This document shows positions 1-7,355 of a DNA stretch of 64,000 bases, piece by piece (the first letter of the stretch is position 1; each line of letters starts with the position of its first letter). The notes under the pieces were generated by a model. The model was not told where the DNA came from, did no database searches, and saw only the letters and a program-made list of their open reading frames with translations. The translations under genes and the position numbers were made by a program. Source of the DNA: Streptomyces sp. CB02056 (GTDB lineage Bacteria > Actinomycetota > Actinomycetes > Streptomycetales > Streptomycetaceae); the NCBI RefSeq assembly GCF_001905545.1, contig NZ_LIPD01000009.1, positions 62,001-126,000 of the forward strand. The letters are read 5' to 3'.

Positions 1-555
1 CTGTACGGCGGCGGGTTCGGCACCTTCGTGCCCGCCGTGACCCACGTGGCCATGCGGGACGTGCCCCCGGGGGCCTCCGGCGCCGCCTCGGGCGTGCTGA
101 ACGCCTCGCGGCAGATCGGCAGTTCGGTGTGCCTCGCGGTGCTGGGCGCCGTCGGCGTCAACTCGGCGGTCTCCGCCTGGCAGGAGAAGACGGCCGGGCT
201 GGACGGGGCCCAGCGGGCCGAGGTGCTGGAGCGGTCGCGGGAGGTCGGCGGCGGCCGGCTGCACACGGTGGTGGAGGCGCTCGGCGAGCCGTTCCGGCAG
301 CCGGCCGTCGACTCCTTCCTGCACGGCTACCAGCTGTCGATCGGGATCGCCGCCGCGGCCACGGCGGTGGCGGCGGTGCTGGCCTGGGCCGGGTTCCGGC
401 AGCGCGCCGGACAGCTGCCGACGGCCCCGGAGCCGGCCCCGGAGCCGACCACCCCGGAGTCGAGTACTCCGGAGCCGGCCGGACCCCGACCGGCGGGCGG
501 TTCGTCCGCCGACGAGGTGACGGTGGCCGGAAAGGGTCTGCGCCCCCGTCCGTGA
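1..555 (+). CDS. MFS drug:H+ antiporter, DHA2-type, C-terminal part (5' end outside window)
   Basis: The frame is open from base 1 to the TGA at 553-555, so only the last ~184 residues are present. The segment GAASGVLNASRQIGSSV is the conserved loop and helix of 14-TM EmrB/QacA exporters. It is followed by a hydrophilic stretch, one last hydrophobic helix (about residues 115-140 of the visible part) and a Pro/Glu/Thr-rich cytoplasmic tail. The family exports small cationic or amphiphilic drugs from the inner membrane using the proton gradient. Its position just upstream of a biosynthetic island in the same orientation makes self-resistance or export possible, but no shared operon is shown: 313 bp separate it from the next gene. 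Confidence 0.85.
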   Translation: MYGGGFGTFVPAVTHVAMRDVPPGASGAASGVLNASRQIGSSVCLAVLGAVGVNSAVSAWQEKTAGLDGAQRAEVLERSREVGGGRLHTVVEALGEPFRQPAVDSFLHGYQLSIGIAAAATAVAAVLAWAGFRQRAGQLPTAPEPAPEPTTPESSTPEPAGPRPAGGSSADEVTVAGKGLRPRP

Positions 556-868
556 CCCATGTCACGCGGGTGCGCGGATAGAGCTCGGGCAAGGTAGGAG
601 GTGGTCCGAACCACCGGTACGTCGCGCCCGCTCCCGGATTCCAGGGGGGCGGGCACGGCGCTGCCGAGGGCCGAGTGCCCAGCAGCAAACGTGTGCTTAC
701 CAGTCGGTGAACGTGTGCAACCGGGCCTTGCGGAGCCCCGCCCCGGCGGGAGGCCGCGGGCCCGGCCGTGAGCCGCGCCGGGCGTCGATTCCCACTGCCT
801 TCGGGGCGGTTCGTACGAGAAAGCAAGGAAAGCCGAGACTGCCTTTTTCTCTGACGAGGGAGACACCC
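556..868. other. 313-bp intergenic region with spaced direct repeats
   Basis: No coding sequence is convincing here. It contains a 6-bp inverted repeat (GGTGGT / ACCACC, 600-615) after the exporter gene, and a direct repeat AACGTGTGC at 688-696 and 710-718. The repeat copies start 22 bp apart, two helical turns, about 150 bp before the winged-helix regulator. That geometry suits OmpR-type DNA-binding domains, so autoregulation is possible. A purine-rich ribosome-binding site GAGGGAG (856-862) sits at the right edge. Confidence 0.45.
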
Positions 869-1363
869 TTGAGCAAAGGTGTCACGTTAATACGATGGCC
901 CATCGAGGCGGACAAACGGAATCACTGCCGAAAGGCGGGAATTCCCTGCCTGCTCGTCGTGGAGGCCGGCAATGACGCTCCCGTGTGCGTCGACCCCGGG
1001 GAGGACTGGATCAGGTCGCCGGCCCCGCGCGGGGACGTCGAGGCGCGCATCCAGGCGCTGTCCCAACGCGTGTACGGGCGCAGGGTCCCGACCGTCGATT
1101 CCACCGGGGTGCTCTGCTTCGGCGGCAACTCGGTCGCCATCTCCACCACCCAGGTGGGGATCATGGAGGAACTCGTCGCCCACTACGGCGAGGTGGTGTA
1201 CCGGGCCGAGCTGGAGCAGCAGGTGGTCCGGGCCACCGGAGCGATCTCCAGGAACGCCCTGGACCTGCAGATCATGCGGCTGCGGAGGCGGATCTCCGAG
1301 GTCGGCCTCTGCATCCGGACGGTGTGGGGCCGCGGCTACATCCTGGAGGCGGACGGCCTGTGA
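869..1363 (+). CDS. Winged-helix (OmpR-type) regulator with a TTA codon
   Basis: A protein of 164 aa starting at TTG 869, chosen because GAGGGAG lies 6-12 bases upstream. Residues ~30-60 (LLVVEAG...CVDPGEDWIRSP) look like the reduced receiver-like N-terminus of small actinomycete regulators and lack a full phospho-acceptor pocket. Residues ~80-164 form a Trans_reg_C winged helix, with recognition-helix region ALDLQIMRLRRRI and wing VWGRGYIL. It probably binds DNA and controls the neighbouring biosynthetic genes. Codon 7 is TTA (887-889), the rare leucine codon read by the developmental tRNA bldA in Streptomyces, which would tie expression to differentiation. Later in-frame starts would avoid the TTA but lack a ribosome-binding site and cut the N-terminal domain. 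Confidence 0.8.
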   Translation: MSKGVTLIRWPIEADKRNHCRKAGIPCLLVVEAGNDAPVCVDPGEDWIRSPAPRGDVEARIQALSQRVYGRRVPTVDSTGVLCFGGNSVAISTTQVGIMEELVAHYGEVVYRAELEQQVVRATGAISRNALDLQIMRLRRRISEVGLCIRTVWGRGYILEADGL

Positions 1364-1462
1364 CCGGCGGCGCCGACCGCGGCTGACACCCCGCGCGGGC
1401 GGCACACCGCGAAGCCCGTACGCCGTACAGCCGGCACGCCGCCACCCCGGCGTGCGGCCGGT

Positions 1463-1495
1463 GCCCTCTGCCCGTACCTCACACGGGCAGAGGGC
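1463..1495. terminator. Bidirectional intrinsic-type hairpin
   Basis: A perfect 13-bp inverted repeat (1463-1475 with 1483-1495) with a 7-base loop. It lies between the convergent regulator gene (ends 1363) and the minus-strand micro-ORF (ends 1513). There is no T-run, as is usual in streptomycetes. Confidence 0.75.
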
Positions 1496-1512
1496 GTCCC
1501 GCCGGGCCGGGC

Positions 1513-1629
1513 TCAGGCGTCGAGCGAGGCCTGGACGTCCAGGGTGATGTGCGGGTCGGCCTTGTCGATGCTCCAGGTGCCCGCGGTGTACGCGGTGTAC
1601 GCGGGGATCTCGGCGACGGCCTCCGTCAT
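1513..1629 (-). CDS. 38-aa micro-ORF resembling a truncated YceI protein
   Basis: ATG (1629) to TGA (1513) on the minus strand, 38 codons, with an excellent AAGGAG seven bases upstream. The peptide begins MTEAVAEIPAYTAYTAGTWS and ends DVQASLDA. The start resembles the N-terminus of YceI lipid-binding proteins (xPGYTAGTWxIDxxHS...), with a YTA duplication, but YceI proteins are ~170-190 aa and none of the later barrel follows. It is divergent from the ECF sigma gene, which is also truncated at its far end. I infer a decayed YceI gene whose promoter and ribosome-binding site survive. A small translated peptide (for example a precursor) cannot be excluded. Confidence 0.5.
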   Translation of the reverse strand: MTEAVAEIPAYTAYTAGTWSIDKADPHITLDVQASLDA

Positions 1630-1717
1630 CGGAACTCTCCTTCGAACGGTCGTGAGTCACAAGCCCCGCGGTGCGCGGGTCATCAGTACGACGGACCGTG
1701 AACCCGGAAGGTGACCG

Positions 1718-2390
1718 ATGGATCAGCGCCAACTGCTGGCGGAATTCTTCGAGGAGAGCCGAACGGCGCTGCTGGGGCTCGCGTACCGCATCCTCGGCTC
1801 CCGGGAGGAGGCCGAGGACGCGGTGCAGGAGACCTGGCTGAGGCTGGACCGCGCCGACACCACGGCGGTGCGCAACCTGCCCGGCTGGATCCGCACCGTC
1901 GCCTCCCGGGTCTGCCTGGACGCGCTGCGCAGCCGGTCGGGGGGCCAACAGCGCTGTGGGGGCGAGGAGTTGACGCACACCTGCGGCCCCGGCGCGGAGG
2001 CGGACCCGGAACAGGAGGCGCTGGCGGCCGAGTCGGTGGGCCTCGCGCTGCGGGTGGTCCTGCACGCGCTGAGCCCGGCCGAGCGGGTCGCGTTCGTCCT
2101 GCACGACGTCTTCGGGGTGCCCTTCGACGAGATCGGCGCGCTCCTCGACCGCAGCCGGACCACCGCCAAGAAGCTGGCCAGCCGGGCCCGGCAGAAGGTG
2201 CGGTCCCCGCTGGAGCGGCACCCGGTGGAGCCGGAGCGCCACCGCGAGGCGGTGGCGGCCTTCCGGCTCGCGGCCGCCACCGGGGACACCGGCCTGATCG
2301 CCGCCGCCCTGGCGCCCGACGTGGTGCGGGCCGCCCCGGCCCCCGCCCGGCCGCCCCGACCAGCGCGGGCGGAGCGCCTCTTTCGCAAAT
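1718..2390 (+). pseudogene. ECF sigma factor (SigJ-like), 3'-truncated, no in-frame stop
   Basis: Starts at ATG 1718 with GGAAGGTGA upstream. Residues ~5-70 carry sigma region 2 (RILGSREEAEDAVQETWLRL). Residues ~110-165 carry region 4 with helix-turn-helix (LSPAERVAFVLHDVFGVPF...TTAKKLASRARQKVR). SigJ/ECF41-type factors continue with a ~100-residue SnoaL-like domain. Here only its first helix is recognisable (AVAAFRLAAATGDTGLIAAAL), and homology stops near 2330. No stop codon follows in this frame, which stays open through the next gene in a different frame and then coincides with the luciferase-like monooxygenase frame, ending at 4207. The given end is where recognisable sequence stops. A truncation or deletion is likely; sigma regions 2 and 4 look intact. 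Confidence 0.65.
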
Positions 2391-2462
2391 CTTTTTCCGC
2401 CGAACGGCCCGGCCGGGGCCCGTGCCAGAGTCGGTGTGCGGCGGCCGAGGACCAGGCCGCGC

Positions 2463-2498
2463 ACCAGGACGTACGCCGTGACCAGGACGTACACCGTG
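2463..2498 (+). repeat. Tandem 18-bp direct repeat upstream of flavin reductase
   Basis: Two adjacent copies of ACCAGGACGTACxCCGTG (2463-2480 and 2481-2498) differ at one base. They lie 55-90 bp before the flavin reductase start, so they could be a regulator site or a remnant of the deletion that truncated the sigma gene. Confidence 0.7.
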
Positions 2499-2552
2499 AC
2501 CGAGGACAGCGCGACCGTCGGCTCCCGACGGGACGCCAGGAGGTTCCTCCCC

Positions 2553-3140
2553 ATGCCCCCCACGCCCATGACGGGGGCCGGCGGCCGCACGACGGCCGGA
2601 CCGGTCTCCGCGACCGCGTTCAGAACCCTGATGGCGGGCTTCCCCGCCGGCGTCGCCGTCATCACCGCCGCAGACGAGGCCGGCCGGCCGTACGGCACGA
2701 CCTGCACGGCGATCTCCAGCGTGTCGGCCGACCCGCCCACCCTGCTGGTGTGCATGCAGCGCTCCAGCCGTACCCTCGCCGTCCTCGAACGGAGCGGCGG
2801 CTTCGCGGTGAACCTGCTCGACGACCGGGCCCGCGCCGTCGCCGAACTCTTCGCCGCCCGGGGGCCCGACCGCTTCGAGCACGTCGGGTGGACCGCCCGC
2901 CCGGACTGGGCCGGCCCGCACCTCGACCGGGCCGCGCACTCCGTCGCCGACTGCCGGATCACCGGCTCGGTGACCGTCGCCGACCACGTGGTGCTCTTCG
3001 GCGAGGTCTACCGGGCCGCCGCGGCGGACGACGGACGGCCGCGGCCGCTGGTCCACGGACTGCGCGCGTACTGGTCCCTCGGCGGCCGCGGCGCCCTGCC
3101 CGACGCACCACCGGACCCGACCACGGAGGCCCAGAGATGA
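2553..3140 (+). CDS. Flavin reductase (FMN-binding split-barrel family)
   Basis: A protein of 195 aa from ATG 2553, with AGGAGG nine bases upstream; the frame extends further 5' but without a ribosome-binding site. It matches the HpaC/SnaC/ActVB-like NAD(P)H:flavin oxidoreductase domain: FRTLMAGFPAGVAVITA near the N-terminus, GTTCTAISSVSADPP (flavin-binding strand and loop), and a C-terminal CRITGSVTVADHVVLFGEV. Such enzymes make diffusible reduced FMN for a partner monooxygenase. The next gene encodes a luciferase-like monooxygenase and overlaps this stop by ATGA (3137-3140), so the two are translationally coupled and form a natural two-component pair. Confidence 0.88.
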   Translation: MPPTPMTGAGGRTTAGPVSATAFRTLMAGFPAGVAVITAADEAGRPYGTTCTAISSVSADPPTLLVCMQRSSRTLAVLERSGGFAVNLLDDRARAVAELFAARGPDRFEHVGWTARPDWAGPHLDRAAHSVADCRITGSVTVADHVVLFGEVYRAAAADDGRPRPLVHGLRAYWSLGGRGALPDAPPDPTTEAQR

Positions 3141-4207
3141 CGACCTACGGAATATCCCTGCTGCCCGACACCCCGCCGCTGGTGCGCAGCGCCGAGGAGT
3201 ACTACGGCAACCTGCTGGCGGTGTCCGAACTGGCCGACGACCTCGGCCTCGAGTACGTCAAGATGACCGAGCACTACCTGCACGCCTACGGCGGCTACTG
3301 CCCCGACCCGCTCGCCTTCCTCTCCGCCGTCGCCGCGCGCACCAGCCGGGTGCGGCTGATGACCGGCGGCATCCAGGCCTCCTTCCACCACCCGATCCAG
3401 CTCGCGGCCCGCACCGCGCAGCTCGACGCGCTCAGCGGCGGCCGGCTGGACGTCGGCTTCGCCCGCGCCTTCCTGCCGTACGAGTTCGACGCCTTCGGCA
3501 TCGACCTGGACAGCAGCAAGGACCGGTTCCGGGCGGTGGTGGACGCGGTGGTGCGGCTGTGGACCGAGTCCCGGGTGAGCGAGGACACCCCCTTCTTCCG
3601 CTACCGGGACGCCGACTCCCTCCCGCTGCCCACCCAGGACCCCCACCCCCCGGTGTGGGCCGCCGCGCTGATCACCCGCTCCAGCTTCGAGTGGATCGGC
3701 GACTCCGGCTACAACCTGCTGATCGCCTCCGCCCCCAGCCGCGAACAGGTCGGCCAGGTACGGGAGATGATCGACCTGTACCGGCAGCGCTTCGCCGCGG
3801 CGCCGAAGAACGCCGGCCGCCGGCCCCAGGTCGCGATCAGCGTCGCGCTGTACCTGGCCGACTCCGACGAGGAGGCCGTGGCGGAGGGCAACGCCGCGCT
3901 GCGCCGGCACTGGGACACCTTCGGCGCGGCCGCGGAGTCCTGGCGCGAGCGCAGCTCGACCTCCTACCAGGGCTACCGCGAGGCCATGGTCGACAAGCAC
4001 CAGGCCGGCCCCAGCGAGGCGGCGGGCCTGGCGGTGATCGGCTCCCCGCGCAGCGCTGTCGAGCAACTGCGGCGCATCGAGGCCGAGTTGGGGACGGACG
4101 TGGTGCTGTTCCAGCTCGACTACGGCCAGCAGTCGCTGGAGAGCATGTCGCGCAGCCTGAAGCTGTTCGCCACCGAGGTCCGCCCGCGGCTGGGCGAGGC
4201 GCCGTGA
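3137..4207 (+). CDS. Luciferase-like (LLM) flavin-dependent monooxygenase
   Basis: 356 aa, starting in the ATGA overlap with the flavin reductase. It has the bacterial luciferase TIM-barrel pattern: GISLLPDTPP at strand 1, EYVKMTEHYLHAYGG around residue 40, TSRVRLMTGG around residue 75, the substrate-pocket region LDALSGGRLDVGFARAF, and a late SPRSAVEQLRRIEAELGTD typical of the family's C-terminal helix. It should use reduced FMN and O2 to hydroxylate, or insert oxygen into, a small or carrier-bound substrate. Related LLM enzymes sit in many NRPS clusters. The downstream didomain starts inside its stop (GTGA). The substrate is unknown; an aminoacyl-carrier substrate is my inference. Confidence 0.85.
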   Translation: MTTYGISLLPDTPPLVRSAEEYYGNLLAVSELADDLGLEYVKMTEHYLHAYGGYCPDPLAFLSAVAARTSRVRLMTGGIQASFHHPIQLAARTAQLDALSGGRLDVGFARAFLPYEFDAFGIDLDSSKDRFRAVVDAVVRLWTESRVSEDTPFFRYRDADSLPLPTQDPHPPVWAAALITRSSFEWIGDSGYNLLIASAPSREQVGQVREMIDLYRQRFAAAPKNAGRRPQVAISVALYLADSDEEAVAEGNAALRRHWDTFGAAAESWRERSSTSYQGYREAMVDKHQAGPSEAAGLAVIGSPRSAVEQLRRIEAELGTDVVLFQLDYGQQSLESMSRSLKLFATEVRPRLGEAP

Positions 4208-6003
4208 CCGCGCCCGTCCGTACGGTGGCCGTACCCGCGGCCGCGCGAGCCCGTACGGTCGCCGAACTGTTCGAGGAGCAGGCGGCGCTCCGCCCCGGGG
4301 CGACGGCCGTGCTGTACCGGGACACCGCGCTCGACTACGGCCGGCTCAACGCCCGGGCCAACCGGCTGGCCCGGCTGCTGATCGACCGCGGCGTCGGCCC
4401 GGACCACCTGGTGGCGCTGGCCGTGCCGCGCTCGCCCGAGCTGGTGGTGGCCCAGCTCGCCGTGCTCAAGGCGGGCGGCGCCTACCTGCCGCTCGACCCC
4501 CGCTACCCCGCGTCCCGCAAGGCCTTCATGGTGCGGGACGCGGCACCGCGGCTGCTGCTGCGCACCGCGGCCGCCCGGCCCGAGGGCGTGGAACTGGACG
4601 AGGTCGTGCTCGACTCCGCGGAGTGCGCGGCGGCCTGCGCCCGGTACGGCGACGGGAACGTCCGGCAGGACGAGCGCCTGGCTCCGCTGTCGCCGCACCA
4701 CCTGCTGTACGTGATCTACACCTCCGGCTCCACCGGCACCCCGAAGGGCGTCGCCGTCTCCCAGGAGGGCGTCGCCGACCTGGTCGCCACCCAGGCCGAG
4801 CACCTGCGCCCGGCCCCCGGCGAGCGGGTGCTCTCCTGGGCCTCGGTCAGCTTCGACGCCGGGTTCTGGGACCTCTCGCTGGCCCTGCTGCACGGCGCCG
4901 CCCTGGTGGTCGCCGACGACGAGGACCTGCTGCCGGGCGACGCCCTGCACGGGACGCTGGCCAGGCACGCGATCGACCACGCCACCCTGCCGCCCGCCGC
5001 ACTGAGCGTGACGGACAGTCGGGACGTGCTCCAGGGAGGCACGGTGACCTCCACCGGCGACGCCTGCACCCCCGCACTGCTGGGCGCCTGGGCGCCGGGG
5101 CGCCGGATGTTCAACGGCTACGGCCCCACCGAGGTGACCGTCGGCTGCACCCTCGCCGGGCCGATCGACGCGGCGGACGGGGTCGACATCGGCGTCCCCT
5201 GGACCGGGGCGCGGGTGTACGTGCTGGACGAGCGGCTGCGGCCGGTGGCCGACGGGGCGGAGGGCGAGCTCTACCTGGGCGGCTCCGGGCTGGCCCGCGG
5301 CTACGTCGGCCGCCCCGGGCTGACCGCGACCCGCTTCCTGCCCGACCCGTTCGGTCCCCCCGGCGCCCGGATGTACCGCTCGGGTGACCGCGGCCGGCGC
5401 GCCGCCGACGGCCGGTTCCACTTCGCCGGCCGGGCCGACGGGCAGGTCAAACTACGGGGATTCCGGGTCGAGTTGGGCGAGATCGAGGACCGGCTCACCC
5501 GGCAGCCCGACGTGGACCTGGCCGCAGTGCTGGTGCGGGGCGGACAGGCCGACGCGCGCCTGGTCGGCTACGTCACCCCGAGCCCCGGCGCGGCCCTCGA
5601 CCCCGCGGCGCTGCGCGCCCGACTCGCCGACGTGCTGCCGGAGTTCATGGTGCCGGCCCGGATCGAGGTGCTCGACGCCTTCCCCACCACCCCGAACGGG
5701 AAGATCGACCGCGCCGCCCTGGACCGCACCGCGCCGGACCGTCCTGCCTCGGACCGTGCGACCGGAGAGGTCGGCGGCGCGGAGCCCGGTTCCCGGGAGG
5801 AGCGGCTGTACCGCACGATCGCCCGGCTGCTCGACCTGCCGCGGGTCGAGCCGGAGGCCAACTTCTTCGACCTGGGCGGCAATTCACTGCTGGCGGGGCG
5901 GCTGATCGGCGCGCTGCGCGAGGAGCTCGGGGTGCGCGTGCCGATCCGCTCGGTCCTCGCGGCACAGGACCTGCGGGAGATCGCCCGGGCCCTGCACGGG
6001 TGA
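4204..6003 (+). CDS. Free-standing NRPS adenylation-carrier (A-PCP) didomain, predicted kynurenine-type code
   Basis: 599 aa, GTG start overlapping the previous stop. The adenylation domain has A3 YTSGSTGTPKG (~172-182), A5 NGYGPTE, A7 YRSGDR, A8 GRADGQVKLRGFRVELGEIE and A10 lysine in TPNGKIDR (~498-503). A peptidyl carrier domain follows with phosphopantetheine serine 561 in DLGGNSLLAG. There are no condensation or thioesterase domains. The layout and length match NovH-like proteins that load an amino acid for a P450, and a P450 is the next gene. Aligning by eye to PheA, the ten pocket residues read D-A-W-T-T-T-G-V-G-K. From memory this equals the code of the daptomycin kynurenine module. 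Substrate call: kynurenine or a close aromatic amino acid, moderate confidence; A-PCP architecture is certain. Confidence 0.93.
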   Translation: MTAPVRTVAVPAAARARTVAELFEEQAALRPGATAVLYRDTALDYGRLNARANRLARLLIDRGVGPDHLVALAVPRSPELVVAQLAVLKAGGAYLPLDPRYPASRKAFMVRDAAPRLLLRTAAARPEGVELDEVVLDSAECAAACARYGDGNVRQDERLAPLSPHHLLYVIYTSGSTGTPKGVAVSQEGVADLVATQAEHLRPAPGERVLSWASVSFDAGFWDLSLALLHGAALVVADDEDLLPGDALHGTLARHAIDHATLPPAALSVTDSRDVLQGGTVTSTGDACTPALLGAWAPGRRMFNGYGPTEVTVGCTLAGPIDAADGVDIGVPWTGARVYVLDERLRPVADGAEGELYLGGSGLARGYVGRPGLTATRFLPDPFGPPGARMYRSGDRGRRAADGRFHFAGRADGQVKLRGFRVELGEIEDRLTRQPDVDLAAVLVRGGQADARLVGYVTPSPGAALDPAALRARLADVLPEFMVPARIEVLDAFPTTPNGKIDRAALDRTAPDRPASDRATGEVGGAEPGSREERLYRTIARLLDLPRVEPEANFFDLGGNSLLAGRLIGALREELGVRVPIRSVLAAQDLREIARALHG

Positions 6004-6062
6004 CAGACCACGAAGGGCCGCCCGGCGGGACCCCGCGCGGCGCGGCGAGGAAGGGAGATTCC

Positions 6063-7340
6063 GTGACCATCGACGACGCGACCGGTTCCGCGACCGGGTC
6101 CGCAACCGATTCCGCCGGCGACCCCGCCGGCGGCTCCGCGACCGGGCAGCTCACCCGCTTCCCCATCCTGAAGGAGCCCGCCTGCCCCTTCGACCCGCCC
6201 TCCGCCATGCGCGAGCTCGGCGCCGGCCCGGTCCGGGTCCGGCTCTGGGACGGCAGCACCCCCTGGCTGGTCACCGGCTACGACCTCGGGCGCAAGCTCC
6301 TGGTCGACCCCCGGGTCAGCGCCGACTCGACCAGGTCCGGCTACCCGCACTTCGACCTGGGCAGCCGCGAACGGCGCAAGGACGGCCGCTCCTTCGTCGC
6401 CCTCGACGACCCCGAGCACGCCCGCCAGCGCCGGATGGTCTCCCCGCCCTTCGCGATCCGCAACATCGACGCGCTCAAGGACGAGGTCGCCGACATCGTC
6501 AACGGGCTCATCGACGAGTTCCTCACCCGGCCCCGGCCCGCCGACCTGGTCGGCGGCCTCGCCTTCCCGACCTCCACCAAGGTGATCTGCCGGATGCTCG
6601 GCGTCCCGTACGCCGACCACGAGTTCTTCCAGGACGAGAGCACCCGGATGCTGCACCGGGACAGCTCGCCCGACATGGTGGTCGGCGCCCAGGAGGCGCT
6701 GCGCGGCTACCTGCGGGAGCTGATCGACCGCCAGCTGCGCGAGCCCGCCGACGGCCTGATCTCCGAGGTGATCGAGACCCAGGTCCGCCCCGGCGCGCTC
6801 AGCCCCGAGCAGCTGTCGTACATCTCCATGACGCTGCTGGTCGCCGGCCTGGAGACCACCGGGAACATGATCGCCCTCGGCACGCTGGCCCTGCTGCGCA
6901 ACCCCGAGCAGCTGGCGGTGCTGCGGGAGACCGACGACCCGGGCGTGGTCAACCGCGCCGTCGACGAGCTGCTGCGCTACCTCAACATCTCGCACTCCGG
7001 CCGCCGCCGGGTCGCCCTGGAGGACATCACCGTCGGCGACGTCGTGATCCGGGCCGGCGAGGGCATCATCCTGACCAGCGAACTGGCCAACCGGGACCCG
7101 GACAACTTCCCCGACCCGGACCGCCTCGACATCACCCGGGACGCCGCGCACCACCTGGCGTTCGGCTTCGGCCCCCACCACTGTCTGGGCCGCCCGCTGG
7201 CCGTCCTCGAACTGCAGACCGTCTACGGCACGCTCTACCGGCGGATCCCCACGCTGCGCCTGGCCATCGACTTCGCCGACGTCCCGTTCAAGTACGACGG
7301 CGTGGCCTACGGCGTCCGCGAGCTCCCGGTCACCTGGTAG
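6063..7340 (+). CDS. Cytochrome P450, likely acting on carrier-bound amino acid
   Basis: 425 aa from GTG 6063, chosen for the AAGGGAG six bases upstream. A GTG at 6000 overlapping the didomain stop is an alternative. It has an I-helix oxygen-activation motif AGLETT, the ExxR pair in DELLRYL, and the heme loop FGFGPHHCLGRPLA with Cys ~374. The N-terminus has a low-complexity Thr/Ser/Gly/Ala stretch and no membrane anchor, so it is a soluble bacterial class I enzyme needing ferredoxin, none of which is encoded nearby. In known pairs (NovI/NovH, NikQ/NikP1, Ecm12/Ecm13) a P450 beside an A-PCP beta-hydroxylates the loaded amino acid. By analogy this one may hydroxylate the residue on the adjacent carrier. 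Confidence 0.9.
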   Translation: MTIDDATGSATGSATDSAGDPAGGSATGQLTRFPILKEPACPFDPPSAMRELGAGPVRVRLWDGSTPWLVTGYDLGRKLLVDPRVSADSTRSGYPHFDLGSRERRKDGRSFVALDDPEHARQRRMVSPPFAIRNIDALKDEVADIVNGLIDEFLTRPRPADLVGGLAFPTSTKVICRMLGVPYADHEFFQDESTRMLHRDSSPDMVVGAQEALRGYLRELIDRQLREPADGLISEVIETQVRPGALSPEQLSYISMTLLVAGLETTGNMIALGTLALLRNPEQLAVLRETDDPGVVNRAVDELLRYLNISHSGRRRVALEDITVGDVVIRAGEGIILTSELANRDPDNFPDPDRLDITRDAAHHLAFGFGPHHCLGRPLAVLELQTVYGTLYRRIPTLRLAIDFADVPFKYDGVAYGVRELPVTW

Positions 7341-7355
7341 CGGCGGGAGGCCCCG

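Noticed and set aside
1513..1629. Lanthipeptide or other RiPP precursor
   Set aside because: No Cys, no modification enzyme of a RiPP class nearby, and better similarity to a YceI N-terminus.
887..2962. Long minus-strand open frame across the regulator and sigma genes
   Set aside because: Arg/Gly/Pro-rich shadow of plus-strand genes with no family signature.
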